Below are positions 1-9,496 of a stretch of 64,000 bases of DNA, piece after piece. How positions within the stretch are numbered: the first letter of the stretch is position 1; each line of letters starts with the position of its first letter. The translations under genes were made by a program, and so were the position numbers. The notes beneath the pieces were generated by a model. That model had not been told where the DNA came from. It ran no database searches and was given only the letters and a program-made list of their open reading frames with translations. The stretch covers positions 186,001-250,000 of the forward strand of contig NZ_CP113517.1 in assembly GCF_024360925.2 (NCBI RefSeq), in the 5' to 3' direction. The stretch comes from Methylomonas rapida. Lineage in GTDB: Bacteria > Pseudomonadota > Gammaproteobacteria > Methylococcales > Methylomonadaceae.

Positions 1-385
1 TCACCAGAATCAGGCCGCGCGGCTTGGTGCAGAGCTCTTCGAAAAATTTCGGCGCCCCCAGTTCTTCCAGCGTCAAGACCTTGGAAGGAATGGTCCTGAA
101 CACAGCGCCCGCGCCTCTGTCCTGATTGAACGCGTTGACACGAAAGCGGGCGACGCCGGGCAGGGCGAAGGAAAAGTCGGTTTCCAGGAATTCCTCGTAA
201 TCGCGGCGCTGCTTGTCGTTCATGATGTCATAGATCAGCGCATGGACTTCCTTGTGATCCAAGGCCGGGATATTGATGCGACGGATATCGCCGTCGACCC
301 GAATCATGGGAGGTAAACCGGCGGACAAATGCAAGTCCGAGGCTTTGTTTTTAACGGAAAAAGTCAATAATTCGGCGATGTCCAT
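1..385 (-). CDS. pilT: Twitching motility ATPase PilT, C-terminus outside window
   Basis: The visible 128 residues are the N-terminal domain of the type IV pilus retraction ATPase PilT. The protein begins MDIAELLTFSVKNKASDLHL and continues with the SDLHLSAG and PPMIRVDGDIRRI segments typical of PilT/PilU. PilT is a cytoplasmic hexameric ATPase that depolymerises the pilus for twitching. The Walker A/B motifs lie beyond the left edge, so PilT and PilU cannot be separated with certainty, but the N-terminus is closer to PilT. The start is the ATG at 385; no strong ribosome site is visible just upstream. Confidence 0.85.
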   Translation of the reverse strand, partial: MDIAELLTFSVKNKASDLHLSAGLPPMIRVDGDIRRINIPALDHKEVHALIYDIMNDKQRRDYEEFLETDFSFALPGVARFRVNAFNQDRGAGAVFRTIPSKVLTLEELGAPKFFEELCTKPRGLILV

Positions 386-507
386 GACTCAATTACCAGG
401 GGTTGAAGTGAAAACAAGTGGGGAAGCATAGTACAGGATTGTCGTTGATCTTGCCGGCGATAGGCGTTGGCGAGTCGAAACGTCTCGATAACGCGAAAGT
501 AGCTGCG

Positions 508-849
508 TCAGCGAAGTTCACGGCGCTGCGCGCATTGGATGCAGTAATTGGCATAAGGCAATGCCGCCAGGCGCTCTTTTCTAATCGGTTCGCCGCAGAG
601 CAAGCAAATGCCGTAGGTGCCGGCGTCGATTCGGGAAATGGCCTGCTTGATTTTTTCCACTTCGGCGCGGGTCGTGTTGCCTAGCGCATCCAACACCTCG
701 TCGTTTTCGGCTTCGACGGCTTGTTCGGAAAAATCCTGATCCAGGGGCTTGTCGATATGTTTGACGTCATCGGTGATTTTGCCCAAACGGTCGTCCAGTT
801 CTTCCAGCATCTCCAGCAGATGATTGCGCACGTCTTGATATTCTTTCAT
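508..849 (-). CDS. DksA/TraR-family C4 zinc-finger protein
   Basis: A 113-residue protein with a predicted coiled-coil N-terminal half (about residues 1-75) and a C-terminal C4 zinc finger (CLLCGEPI...YCIQCAQ). This is the DksA/TraR architecture of proteins that insert a coiled coil into the RNA polymerase secondary channel. It is shorter than E. coli DksA (151 aa) and lacks the DxxDxA tip in recognisable form, so it is more likely a general-stress DksA-like protein than DksA itself. The start is ATG 849, six codons inside a longer reading frame, because GGAGACC lies just upstream. It lies on the same strand as pilT but is probably a separate unit. Confidence 0.8.
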   Translation of the reverse strand: MKEYQDVRNHLLEMLEELDDRLGKITDDVKHIDKPLDQDFSEQAVEAENDEVLDALGNTTRAEVEKIKQAISRIDAGTYGICLLCGEPIRKERLAALPYANYCIQCAQRRELR

Positions 850-1040
850 GTAAGGTCTCCGCAGCAAGGCTGCCTATTGCGTGATGGCGCCCATTCCAAT
901 GGCGTTTCGAGCGTAGGGTTCTTATACAATGAAGCGGGCACAGGCGCAATATCGAAGCCCCAAGGCTGTGACATGGCGCAAGCGTATCGAGGTATGTCAG
1001 ACTATACTCGACTTTAACTCATCAGCATTGGGAGCACGGC

Positions 1041-2267
1041 ATGGGCAAGATACTCGTCAAAAACTCTATCGTCGAGCTCGACGGCGACGAAATGACCCGC
1101 ATCATTTGGCGTTTCATCAAGGACGCGCTGATTCTGCCCTATCTGGATTTGCCCATAGAATATTATGATTTGGGCATGGAAAACCGCGATGCCACCGATG
1201 ACCAGGTGACGATAGAAGCCGCTCATGCCATCAAGAGGCACGGCGTCGGCATCAAATGCGCCACGATCACCCCTGATGAAGCCCGTGTCGCCGAGTTTGG
1301 CTTGAAGAAGATGTACAAGTCGCCCAACGGTACGATACGCAACATCCTCGATGGCACCGTGTTCCGCGAGCCCATCATTTGCAAAAACGTGCCGCGTCTG
1401 GTGCCGAATTGGACCCAGCCTATCTGCATCGGCCGCCATGCCTTCGGCGATCAGTATCGCGCCACCGATTTCGTGACACAAGGCAAGGGCACGCTGAAAA
1501 TCAGCTTTACCCCGGACGATGGCGGCCCCGAGCTGTCTTACGAGGTTTACCATTTCGAGGGCGACGGCGTGGCGTTGGCGATGTACAACACCGACGAGTC
1601 CATCGCCGGCTTTGCCCGCAGTTGCTTCAATGTGGCCCTGGATCGCGGCTGGCCTTTGTACCTGTCTACCAAGAACACGATCCTGAAAAAATATGATGGC
1701 CGCTTCAAGGACATCTTCGAGGCAATCTACCACGCCGAATTCAAACCGCTATTCGCCGCCAAAGGCATCGTCTATGAACACAAATTGATCGACGACATGG
1801 TGGCTTCGGCGCTGAAATGGAATGGGGCTTTCGTCTGGGCCTGCAAGAATTACGACGGGGATGTGCAATCGGACACGGTGGCGCAAGGTTTCGGCTCGTT
1901 GGGGCTGATGACGTCGGTATTGGTGACGCCGGACGGCAAGATCCTGGAGGCCGAAGCCGCTCACGGCACCGTTACGCGGCATTATCGCCAGCATCAGCAA
2001 GGTCAGCCGACCTCGACCAATCCGATTGCGTCCATCTTTGCCTGGACCCGCGGTTTGGCTTTTCGCGGCAAGCTGGATGGCAACGGCGAATTGATCCGAT
2101 TTTGCCAGACGCTGGAGCAAGTTTGCGTCGAAACCGTCGAAGCAGGCCTGATGACCAAGGATCTAGCCTTGTGCATCCATGGTGAGCAGTTGCAAGCCTC
2201 GGATTATTTGACCACCGAGGCATTTCTGGACGTTTTGCGGGCCAATTTAGAGAAAAGCCTGGCTTGA
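1041..2267 (+). CDS. icd: Isocitrate dehydrogenase (NADP+), eukaryote-like type
   Basis: A 408-residue homologue of the homodimeric NADP-dependent isocitrate dehydrogenases found in eukaryotes and some bacteria (type II), rather than the E. coli Icd type. Diagnostic segments are [13 protein letters not shown], the substrate loop [25 protein letters not shown], and [12 protein letters not shown] near the NADP site. It oxidatively decarboxylates isocitrate to 2-oxoglutarate in the TCA cycle and supplies NADPH. GGGAGCACGGC precedes the ATG. Its neighbour on the right (DUF502) converges on it with a 34-bp gap. Length matches the family. Confidence 0.93.
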   Translation: MGKILVKNSIVELDGDEMTRIIWRFIKDALILPYLDLPIEYYDLGMENRDATDDQVTIEAAHAIKRHGVGIKCATITPDEARVAEFGLKKMYKSPNGTIRNILDGTVFREPIICKNVPRLVPNWTQPICIGRHAFGDQYRATDFVTQGKGTLKISFTPDDGGPELSYEVYHFEGDGVALAMYNTDESIAGFARSCFNVALDRGWPLYLSTKNTILKKYDGRFKDIFEAIYHAEFKPLFAAKGIVYEHKLIDDMVASALKWNGAFVWACKNYDGDVQSDTVAQGFGSLGLMTSVLVTPDGKILEAEAAHGTVTRHYRQHQQGQPTSTNPIASIFAWTRGLAFRGKLDGNGELIRFCQTLEQVCVETVEAGLMTKDLALCIHGEQLQASDYLTTEAFLDVLRANLEKSLA

Positions 2268-2301
2268 GGCATTGCAAGCGCGGACTGGGGACAGGGCGTG
2301 C

Positions 2302-2895
2302 TCAATCAGGGTACAGGGCTTTGATATCGTCGGGTTTGGCGTAATCGACGCCGACACTGATGACGAAGCTGGAGACTTGCTCGATGTCCATATTGGAGCT
2401 GATTACCTTGGATTTATGCACCATCACGGTAAAGCCCGAGGTCGGATTGGGCGAGGTCGGCACATACAAAATATAACAGTCGCCGATGCGGTTGGTTACA
2501 TAGGCCGGTACCCACATGCCGTCCTTGGGGTACTCGACGTAAACCGTTTCTCGTACTTGCGATTCTTCCGTGGTCAGAAACAGGTTCAACAATTTGCGGG
2601 TGACCCGGTAAAGACTGCCGATCAAGGGTATGCGCAGGATGAAGGATTCCAGGTAATACAGCAGATGGGCCCTGTCATGCTTCAACAACTTGCCGAAGTA
2701 GGCTAACAAGCCGATGGCGACGGCAAACAACGCAACCGTTACCAGGGGATTTTCATATCGACCATGCACCAGCAGTACAAAGTCGCGCAGAAAACGCTCT
2801 ATGTACACCACGATTTGAAAAACCAAGGCAATCGGCAGAAAACCGATGACGCCGATCAGTACATAGTCGATGACTGTTTTCAGGTTGTCTTTCAT
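2302..2895 (-). CDS. DUF502 family inner-membrane protein
   Basis: A 197-residue protein with two N-terminal membrane segments (about residues 8-32 and 48-70), then the DUF502 signature region: IPLIGSLYRVTRKLLN, VRETVYVEYPKDGMW and a C-terminal soluble domain. The molecular function of the family is not established. ATG 2895 is preferred over an earlier in-frame start because GAGGA lies seven bases before it. It is divergent from the HlyD-type adaptor gene, with about 116 bp between the two starts that must hold both promoters. Confidence 0.85.
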   Translation of the reverse strand: MKDNLKTVIDYVLIGVIGFLPIALVFQIVVYIERFLRDFVLLVHGRYENPLVTVALFAVAIGLLAYFGKLLKHDRAHLLYYLESFILRIPLIGSLYRVTRKLLNLFLTTEESQVRETVYVEYPKDGMWVPAYVTNRIGDCYILYVPTSPNPTSGFTVMVHKSKVISSNMDIEQVSSFVISVGVDYAKPDDIKALYPD

Positions 2896-3011
2896 GATCG
2901 ATTCCTCTAATAGTTTCGGCAGATTTGAATTACCTGAAGCTGCGCAATCGCCTTGCAATTTATACTTATCGCTGTAGGCTAGAGCTTGTTAATCCTAAAC
3001 CAATCCACATC

Positions 3012-4151
3012 GTGATTTCAAAAAAAACTTTGATCATAGCGGTTTCACTGGTTTTCGCCGTTGCGCTCGTCATTTACAGTCGTAGGCCCCGGCTGGTTGA
3101 AGTGGAAATCCATACTCTTGCCGACGGTGAAGTGCAAGCGACGGTGGCCAACACGCGGGTCGGTACGGTCAAGGCCTGCCGCCGTGCTTATTTGGCGCCA
3201 GCCACCGGTGGCCAGGTTGCCGCGCTGCATGTGCGGGAGAGTGACAAGGTCAAACAAGGGCAATTGCTGCTGGAAGTATGGAATCAGGATTTGAAAGCCC
3301 AAGTCGAATTGCAAAAGGCGCAAATCGAAGCCAGTCGCGCCAGCGCGGAACAAGCCTGTTATTTGGCGGGCGGCGCGGAGCGCGAAGCCGAGCGATTGTC
3401 GCGCTTGCAACAAAACAAGCAGATCGTTTCGGTAGAGCAGGTCGATAAATCCGTGACCGGCAGTAAATCGCAACGGGCCGCGTGTCGCGCCGCGCGGTTG
3501 GCAACAGAAGTTGCTGGAGCACAATTGGCGGTTGCCGAAGCCGCGGTGCGCAGAACCATGGTGCTGGCGCCATTCGATGGCACGGTGGCTGAGGTCAATG
3601 CGGAACTGGGTGAATTCGTCACGCCGTCGCCGCCCGGCATTCCGACCTTGCCGCCCATCGATCTACTGGATGTCAGCTGTCTGACGGTGTCGGCGCCGAT
3701 AGACGAAGTCGATGCCGCCGCAATCAGAACCGGCATGAAGGCGTGCGTGTCGCTGGATGCTTTTGCCGACAAACGCTGTTCCGGCGTCGTGACCCGCATC
3801 GCGCCCTATGTGCTGGAAAAGGAAAAACAGGCGCGCACGGTGGAAGTGGAGGTTACTCTGAAAGATCCCAAGGATTTGGCGGAATTGCTGCCGGGTTATA
3901 GTGCCGATATCGAAGTGTTGCTGGCGCAAAAAGACCGGGCCTTGCGCCTGCCGGCCGAGGCGATTTTGGAAAATAACCGGGTGTTGCTGATCGACGACAA
4001 TAATGTGCTGCATGAAAAAACTTTCCAGCCGGGTTTGGCTAATTGGAATTTCACCGAAGTGCTGGCTGGTCTCAAGGCTGGCGATAGGGTGGTGTTGTCG
4101 GTGGGCAAGGAAGGCGTGGTGGATGGCGCGCAGGTCAGCATCAAGCCATGA
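3012..4151 (+). CDS. HlyD/MacA-type periplasmic adaptor protein
   Basis: A membrane-fusion protein of about 379 residues. It has an N-terminal signal anchor (ISKKTLIIAVSLVFAVALV), a split biotinyl-lipoyl domain (TGGQVAALHVRESDKVKQGQ and MVLAPFDGTVAEVNAELGEF), an alpha-helical hairpin between the halves, and a beta-barrel and membrane-proximal C-terminal domain. Such adaptors link an inner-membrane pump to an outer-membrane channel. The start is inferred: GTG 3012 directly before the signal anchor is more natural than TTG 2925 upstream, but neither has a strong ribosome site. It overlaps the following ATPase gene by 4 bp (ATGA). Unusually many cysteines occur for a periplasmic adaptor. Confidence 0.82.
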   Translation: MISKKTLIIAVSLVFAVALVIYSRRPRLVEVEIHTLADGEVQATVANTRVGTVKACRRAYLAPATGGQVAALHVRESDKVKQGQLLLEVWNQDLKAQVELQKAQIEASRASAEQACYLAGGAEREAERLSRLQQNKQIVSVEQVDKSVTGSKSQRAACRAARLATEVAGAQLAVAEAAVRRTMVLAPFDGTVAEVNAELGEFVTPSPPGIPTLPPIDLLDVSCLTVSAPIDEVDAAAIRTGMKACVSLDAFADKRCSGVVTRIAPYVLEKEKQARTVEVEVTLKDPKDLAELLPGYSADIEVLLAQKDRALRLPAEAILENNRVLLIDDNNVLHEKTFQPGLANWNFTEVLAGLKAGDRVVLSVGKEGVVDGAQVSIKP

Positions 4152-4810
4152 TAGAGCTCAATGGTATTCGTCGTTATTTCCAGGTTGGCGAGCAAACGGT
4201 ACATGCGCTGAATGGTGTCGATTTGTTGGTCGAGCGCGGTGAATATGTCTCGGTGATGGGGCCGTCGGGTTCCGGAAAGTCGACGCTATTGAATATCATT
4301 GCCTTGCTGGATCAACCTTCGTCCGGCCGCTATATTCTGAACGGCAATGATGTTACACGGCAGAGCGATGATGAACTGGCACGGGTTCGACGGGACAACA
4401 TCGGTTTTGTGTTTCAGTTTTTTCATTTGATTCCCCGCCTGACCGCCGCCGAAAACATCGAAATGCCGATGATTTTGGCCGGTATCGATAGTCGCCAGCG
4501 CAAACAAAAGGTGAGGGAGGCTTTGCTATCGGTGAATCTGCTGGACAGGTCCGAACACAGGCCGAATCAGTTGTCCGGCGGCCAGCTGCAACGCATCGCG
4601 ATTGCCCGGGCCATGATCATGCGGCCGGCGATACTGCTGGCCGACGAGCCGACCGGCAATCTGGATAGCAAAGCCGGCTTGGAAATCATCGAGTTATTGG
4701 AGCAGTTGAATCAACAGGGCGTGACCTTGATGATCATCACCCATGACAAAGCTATCGGCGAGCGCGCCAAGCGGCGCATCAGGATCGTGGATGGGGCAAT
4801 TGTAGTTTGA
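4148..4810 (+). CDS. ABC transporter ATP-binding protein, MacB/LolD-like
   Basis: A 220-residue nucleotide-binding subunit with Walker [10 protein letters not shown] (about residue 38), signature [14 protein letters not shown], Walker [14 protein letters not shown] and switch histidine THD. The PTGNLDS form places it in the MacB/LolD/FtsE group that works with FtsX-type permeases, for efflux or lipoprotein and envelope tasks. It is translationally coupled to the HlyD-type adaptor. The expected permease gene does not follow: the next gene is a convergent zinc-ribbon ORF overlapping its last 32 bp. Either the permease is encoded elsewhere or it was lost. Confidence 0.88.
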   Translation: MIELNGIRRYFQVGEQTVHALNGVDLLVERGEYVSVMGPSGSGKSTLLNIIALLDQPSSGRYILNGNDVTRQSDDELARVRRDNIGFVFQFFHLIPRLTAAENIEMPMILAGIDSRQRKQKVREALLSVNLLDRSEHRPNQLSGGQLQRIAIARAMIMRPAILLADEPTGNLDSKAGLEIIELLEQLNQQGVTLMIITHDKAIGERAKRRIRIVDGAIVV

Positions 4811-4997
4811 TGTCGACGGGGCCGACGATGGTCAAAAGTGGCCTGGGTCTATTCAGACGCTGGGCATGAATCATTTGAGCCTCCAGCTGCATTTCTGCGC
4901 ATAAGGCACAGGCGGCGCCTTGTAAAAGCGCGGATTCTTCCGCTGAAATTTCGCTGCCGCAGCGTGGGCAATAGACTGTTTTGCGCACTTTTTTCAT
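4779..4997 (-). CDS. Small zinc-ribbon protein, unknown function
   Basis: A 72-residue basic protein with two CxxC knuckles (CPRCGS near residue 10 and CALC near residue 30), which suggests one zinc site. It starts MKKVRKTVYCPRCGSEISAE. A GAGG motif lies upstream of ATG 4997. Its 3' end overlaps the convergent ABC ATPase gene by 32 bp. No partner or function can be assigned. The paired CxxC motifs and ribosome site argue for a real gene, but the overlap leaves doubt. Confidence 0.5.
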   Translation of the reverse strand: MKKVRKTVYCPRCGSEISAEESALLQGAACALCAEMQLEAQMIHAQRLNRPRPLLTIVGPVDIKLQLPHPRS

Positions 4998-5218
4998 GGG
5001 GACCTCGGGGGCATGAACATGGCATCAGGGTAAGCACTAAGGCCAATGATTTCTGCTGGGTCGTTGGCATTTCCGCCGTTGCACGGCTTTGACAATGTGA
5101 AACAGTCCGGAGTTTTAATTTTCCGGCAAAAACAACTTGCCGAAAAGCGATTCCCGACAATATCAGGACATGCTCTTCTGGAGAAATACAGGGAAGTGAT
5201 TTTTGATGATAATCCCAA

Positions 5219-5243
5219 AGCTGCCAGCTGTTTGCTGGCAGCT
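5219..5243 (-). terminator. Hairpin downstream of the lipoprotein gene
   Basis: A stem of about ten base pairs (AGCTGCCAGC with GCTGGCAGCT, five-base loop) begins about 40 bp past the lipoprotein stop codon on the minus strand. It is followed on that strand by only TTTGGGATT, so it is a weak intrinsic terminator at best. The rest of the interval 4998-5281 holds nothing recognisable. Confidence 0.45.
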
Positions 5244-5281
5244 CCGGAGATTGGCTAAAGCAGGCGCGAGGTCAGGTTTTG

Positions 5282-5596
5282 CTACTGCTTGATGTTTTTG
5301 TAGCTTTCCTCGCTTTCGCGCATGATTTTCTGGCCTTCCTCGATCAGGCCGCGGCCTTCGTCGATTTTGGCCTGTCCTTCGCGCTGCAAGGCTTGTCCGC
5401 GCTCGACCAGTTGTTTGCCTTCCTGCCAGCGGGTGCCCAGCTGCGCGATGCCTTGGCTGTCACGCAGCATTTGGTCGCCAGACAGGATTTTTTCTTGCGG
5501 CGGTGGCGTGGGGTCGCTGGCGCAACCTGTCAGCAGCAATGCTGGCAGGGCGCAGGTCAGTACGAGTGTTAAACGGCTCGTGTTCCGCATCGTCAT
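5282..5596 (-). CDS. Small outer-membrane-type lipoprotein
   Basis: A 104-residue protein with a lipoprotein signal peptide ending in lipobox LLLTGC (Cys about residue 25), a proline-rich linker (DPTPPPQE), and a charged, largely helical remainder (KQLVERGQALQREGQAKIDE) with repeats of the form G-x-x-L-x-x-E-G. Asp at +3 rather than +2 after the Cys gives no clear Lol-avoidance signal, so outer-membrane sorting is likely. GAGGGAAT lies directly before ATG 5596. Function unknown. Confidence 0.8.
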   Translation of the reverse strand: MTMRNTSRLTLVLTCALPALLLTGCASDPTPPPQEKILSGDQMLRDSQGIAQLGTRWQEGKQLVERGQALQREGQAKIDEGRGLIEEGQKIMRESEESYKNIKQ

Positions 5597-5675
5597 ATTC
5601 CCTCGTGTGGATGAACATAAAAAGTAAAACTATCTCAAAACGCCCGTCAAACTGCAATGGCCGTGCTTGCTCGGA

Positions 5676-6743
5676 TCAACTGACTCGCCATACCGCGTAC
5701 AGCGCCGCGGAAAATACCAGGAAACTCGGCGTGATCGCCATCACTATCGGATTGATGTCGTAAATCAAACCCATATGGCCGGCAATCCTGTCCATGATGT
5801 TGAAGCTCATGCCTATCAAGACTCCCATCATGATGCGTCCGCCGGTGCTGATGCCGCGGCCTATGCCGATTACGAACGGAACCGAGACCATCAGCATCAC
5901 GAAGGTCACCAAGGGGTTGACCAGGCGGCTCCAGAATGCCATTTCATAGTTCTGCGATTTCTGGTTGTTGGTTTTCAAGAAGTCGATGTACATGTACAAA
6001 TCATACAGCGACAGGTTGTCGGAATTGACGACCGCGACTTTGAGTAAATCGGATTCGATGGTCGACTGCCACTGTATCTCTGCCTGGGTATCGGCGTTAA
6101 TCTGCCGCGGGCTTATCGTGGACCGCTGGACGTTGGTCAGCAGCCATTGTTGATCGCCAAGAAATTTACCGTGTTCTGCGTGGGTGACTTGGTTTAGCTT
6201 GTGCTGATCGTCAATTTCGTAGACCCGAATGTCGCCCAGCGAGCCGTCATCGAGAATCTGGCGCACGTTGATGTAACGGTTGCCTTCCCGTAACCACATG
6301 CCGTATTGCGAACGCATGACGATGCCTTTGTTTTGCGCGGTGGTTTTCAGCAGCTGGGCGGCGCGTTCACTGGGAGGAGCGACGAATTCACCGACGAACA
6401 CCGCGACTAATACCAGCAACAAGCCTGCCAGCATGATGCTGCGGATGATCCAGCCGGTCGACAAGCCGGCGGCGCGCATGGCGACGATTTCCCGGTTGTT
6501 GGCCATGGCGCCGACGACGAACAGGCTGCCTAGCAATGCAGCCGAAGGCACCAGTTCGAAAAACACCCGCGGCGAGGTTAGCGCGAGATACAGCAAGATC
6601 TGCTTTAGCCCGTAATTGCCATGGCCGATGTCTTTCAGTTCATCGCTGAAGGTGAACAGATTGAACAAGGTTAACAAAAGCAGCAAGGCTAATAACGAGC
6701 CTTTGCCGACTTCCTTGATGATGTAAAGCGTCAGGACATTCAC
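5676..6743 (-). CDS. lptG: LPS export ABC transporter permease LptG
   Basis: A 355-residue YjgP/YjgQ-family permease with six predicted membrane helices, three on each side of a periplasmic beta-jellyroll domain (about residues 125-265). Characteristic segments include ELVPSAALLGSLF, the coupling region NNREIVAMRAAGLS, and AQNKGIVMRSQYGMWLREGNRYINV. With LptF and two LptB it extracts lipopolysaccharide from the inner membrane. The start is GTG 6743, which overlaps the lptF stop as GTGA. This fits the family N-terminus (LYIIKEVGKG), and a longer upstream frame does not. Confidence 0.93.
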   Translation of the reverse strand: MNVLTLYIIKEVGKGSLLALLLLLTLFNLFTFSDELKDIGHGNYGLKQILLYLALTSPRVFFELVPSAALLGSLFVVGAMANNREIVAMRAAGLSTGWIIRSIMLAGLLLVLVAVFVGEFVAPPSERAAQLLKTTAQNKGIVMRSQYGMWLREGNRYINVRQILDDGSLGDIRVYEIDDQHKLNQVTHAEHGKFLGDQQWLLTNVQRSTISPRQINADTQAEIQWQSTIESDLLKVAVVNSDNLSLYDLYMYIDFLKTNNQKSQNYEMAFWSRLVNPLVTFVMLMVSVPFVIGIGRGISTGGRIMMGVLIGMSFNIMDRIAGHMGLIYDINPIVMAITPSFLVFSAALYAVWRVS

Positions 6744-7810
6744 GGGTTTACCTTGCCGGTCAATTTGAGGACTATCCATTTCCAGCTGTACAAGCGCGCG
6801 AGCATGATCAAGCCCACGGTGAGCAATAAGGCTTCCACCCAGAAATAGCCAAGCCAGGTAGGGACCTTGCCGCTGATGACCCAGCTGTGGTTGACGCGCT
6901 GTAAGTTGGCGTATGCGAAATAGATGCCGAATGCAATCAACATGCTGCCGTAGACACCTCCGCGCGGGGCGGACTTGGCCAGCGGTACCGCCAAAAAGGC
7001 CAGCAGCAATGTACCCATCGGCGCGTTCAAGCGATCTTGCAGCAGCGCAATTTCCCGTGTATCGGCCGAGCCCCAAATTTGTTTGGTTGGCAGGCCTTCT
7101 GTGGGAGGTACGAACGCGATGGTCTTTTTCTCCACTAAAACCGCATATTCTTGAAAGGCTTCGAGGGTGTAATCCTTCTGGCCGGGTATGCCCTGTACCC
7201 GTTCGCCATGTTCAAGAATCAAATACAAACCGCCCGGCAAATATTCCAGGCGGCCATTTCGGGCATTCACAACCCCCAGTTTTTCGCCTTGTTTGTTTTG
7301 CACGAAAACGTGCTGCATCTTGCCGGACACATCGACGTTCTCGGTATAAAAAATCAATTCGCCGCCGCTGTATTCGCTGAAACGGCCGGCGGAAATGCCG
7401 CGAATATCGGCATTTTCCTTGTCTTGATGCATCAGTTTTTGCGTCTGGGCTTCCGCCCACGGCGTGGCGTACATGGACAAGCCGGCCGCGCAGGCGCTCA
7501 AGGGCAACACCAGCCAGAATACCGCGCGGTAGATGGTAAAAACGCCGCCGCCGGCCGATGAAATGGCCGCCATCTCCTGTTCCCGGTGCATACGACCCAA
7601 TACCATCAAAATGGCCATGAACAGGGCCGCCGGTAAAAACGTGGTCGTGGCGATGACGATTCTAAGACCCAGCAAGGCCATGACGGTGTCGCCGGCGATA
7701 TTGCCTTCGATGGCTTGCGCGAGGACCTTGATGAATTTACGGCTGACGATGATCACGACCAGTACCGTCAAGACCGAGACGACGGTTTTAAACAGATCCT
7801 TGATGATCAT
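6740..7810 (-). CDS. lptF: LPS export ABC transporter permease LptF
   Basis: A YjgP/YjgQ-family permease of about 356 residues, the partner of LptG. The N-terminal helix is IIKDLFKTVVSVLTVLVVIIVSRKF, followed by the periplasmic jellyroll domain and a C-terminal three-helix bundle (PLAKSAPRGG...). The start is uncertain: ATG 7810 gives the usual MII- N-terminus, while GTG 7822 is four codons upstream; neither has a clear ribosome site. It forms a two-gene operon with lptG (4-bp overlap) and diverges from pepA, the same arrangement as in E. coli. Confidence 0.92.
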   Translation of the reverse strand: MIIKDLFKTVVSVLTVLVVIIVSRKFIKVLAQAIEGNIAGDTVMALLGLRIVIATTTFLPAALFMAILMVLGRMHREQEMAAISSAGGGVFTIYRAVFWLVLPLSACAAGLSMYATPWAEAQTQKLMHQDKENADIRGISAGRFSEYSGGELIFYTENVDVSGKMQHVFVQNKQGEKLGVVNARNGRLEYLPGGLYLILEHGERVQGIPGQKDYTLEAFQEYAVLVEKKTIAFVPPTEGLPTKQIWGSADTREIALLQDRLNAPMGTLLLAFLAVPLAKSAPRGGVYGSMLIAFGIYFAYANLQRVNHSWVISGKVPTWLGYFWVEALLLTVGLIMLARLYSWKWIVLKLTGKVNP

Positions 7811-7949
7811 CTTGTCCAACACCGTCAACAGCCGAATCGGTCGGCCGGCGCCAGGTATTGCTCGATCAGTGTTCAATAAACTTCTCCACGGAATAAGGAA
7901 GTGGGCCGACAGGCGTGCGTCCAGCCTCATGATTATCGGTGCTGTCATG

Positions 7950-7955
7950 TATAAT
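7950..7955 (+). promoter_or_regulatory. Candidate -10 box for pepA
   Basis: A perfect TATAAT hexamer preceded directly by TG lies 57 bp before the pepA start, inside the ~200-bp divergent lptF/pepA region. No convincing -35 element lies 16-18 bp upstream. The call rests on the hexamer and its position alone. Confidence 0.4.
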
Positions 7956-8011
7956 TCCGGCAAACATCCCCTTCGGGAAGACTTTTACTTACGACACAGA
8001 CAGACACTGCC

Positions 8012-9496
8012 ATGGACTATTCTATAGAAAGCGTAACCTTAGACAAACTGCAAAGCGATTGTGTTGTGGTCGGTATTTACGAAAAGCAACAACTTAGCCC
8101 CGCGGCGGCGGCTCTGGATGGGCTTTGTGGCGGGCTGATCGGCAAGCTGCTCGCTCGCGGCGACATCAACGGCAAGAATGCCGAAACCCTGTTGATCAAC
8201 AATCTGCCGTTCGAAAACATTAACCGCATCGTGCTGGTCGGTTTTGGCGAACGCGGCAAACTGAACCGCAAGCAGTTCCGCAAAGCGCTGGCCGCGGCGA
8301 CCAAGGTGCTGAAAGACGCCAAAGTCAAACAGGCCAGTTGCGCCTTGCTGGACGTAGAAGTCGCGGCAAGCGATGCGCAATGGCTGGCGCGGCAAATCGT
8401 CGAGGTCGTCAACGACGGTTTTTACCAATATACCGCTACCAAGCAGTGCGATGATAAGGTCGCGCTGCAAGCCCTGACCATCGTCTGCAATGACGCCAAT
8501 CAAGCATTGGCCGAAGCCGGCTTGAGCCAAGGCCGCGCCATCGCTCAAGGCATGGCCTTGACCAAACAACTGGGCGACTTGCCGGGCAACATTTGCACCC
8601 CGACCTATTTGGCGGAACAGGCTCTGGCCTTGGCCGGCGAGCACGAAAAGCTGAGCTGCGAAATTTTGGAAGAAAGCGATATGGAAGCCCTGGGCATGGG
8701 TGCCTTCCTGTCGGTATCGCGCGGCAGCCGTCAGCCGGCCAAATTGATTTGCCTGCAATACGAAGGCAGCGATGCGCACGTCAAACCCATCGTGCTGGTC
8801 GGCAAGGGCCTGACCTTCGATGCCGGCGGCATTTCGCTGAAACCGGGCCAGGGCATGGACGAAATGAAATACGACATGTGCGGCGGCGCCAGCGTGCTGG
8901 GCATCTTGCGCGCGGCCAGCCTGATGAATCTGAAGCTGAATATCGTCGGCCTGATTCCGTCTTCGGAAAATCTGCCGGACGGCAACGCCAACAAGCCGGG
9001 CGACATTCTGACCAGCATGGCCGGGAAAACCATAGAGGTCTTGAACACCGACGCAGAGGGCCGTTTGATTCTGTGCGACACCTTGACCTATGCCAAAAAA
9101 TACGACCCCGACGTCGTCATCGACATGGCGACGTTGACCGGCGCCTGCATCGTCGCCTTGGGCCGCGTGCCCAGCGGTTTGTTCGGCAATGACGACAAAC
9201 TCTGCGACGACTTGGTCAAGGCCAGCGAAACCGCCTGCGATTGGGTTTGGCGCATGCCGATCTGGGAGGAATATCAGGAGCAACTGAAGTCCAACTTTGC
9301 CGACTTGGCCAACATCGGTGGGCCCGACGGCGGCAGCATTACCGCGGCGGTGTTTTTATCCAAATTCGCCGAGGATTATCGCTGGGCGCACATCGACATC
9401 GCTGGTACCGCCTGGCGCACCGGCGCCAACAAAGGCGCAACCGGGCGTCCCGTGGCTTTGTTGAGTCAATATCTGATCAACCGTGCCTCGGCCTGA
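8012..9496 (+). CDS. pepA: Leucyl aminopeptidase (M17)
   Basis: A 494-residue M17 metallopeptidase. The catalytic C-terminal domain carries the family signature NTDAEGRL and the metal/lysine site [15 protein letters not shown]. The N-terminal domain, about residues 1-165, is the hexamerisation and DNA-binding part in E. coli PepA. It cleaves N-terminal residues from peptides. The homologue in E. coli also acts in Xer recombination and carAB regulation, but whether that applies here cannot be seen. It overlaps holC by 14 bp, as in many gammaproteobacteria. Confidence 0.95.
   Translation: MDYSIESVTLDKLQSDCVVVGIYEKQQLSPAAAALDGLCGGLIGKLLARGDINGKNAETLLINNLPFENINRIVLVGFGERGKLNRKQFRKALAAATKVLKDAKVKQASCALLDVEVAASDAQWLARQIVEVVNDGFYQYTATKQCDDKVALQALTIVCNDANQALAEAGLSQGRAIAQGMALTKQLGDLPGNICTPTYLAEQALALAGEHEKLSCEILEESDMEALGMGAFLSVSRGSRQPAKLICLQYEGSDAHVKPIVLVGKGLTFDAGGISLKPGQGMDEMKYDMCGGASVLGILRAASLMNLKLNIVGLIPSSENLPDGNANKPGDILTSMAGKTIEVLNTDAEGRLILCDTLTYAKKYDPDVVIDMATLTGACIVALGRVPSGLFGNDDKLCDDLVKASETACDWVWRMPIWEEYQEQLKSNFADLANIGGPDGGSITAAVFLSKFAEDYRWAHIDIAGTAWRTGANKGATGRPVALLSQYLINRASA

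Noticed and set aside
508..849. Calling this gene dksA proper
   Set aside because: It is shorter than DksA and lacks the acidic tip pattern, so only the family name is given.
4994..5218. Minus-strand frame of 74 codons between the zinc-ribbon and lipoprotein genes
   Set aside because: Overlapping alternative frames, cysteine-rich without a pattern, no ribosome site.
6744..7076. Extension of lptG into lptF
   Set aside because: It overlaps lptF coding sequence; the GTGA overlap at 6740-6743 gives the correct family length.
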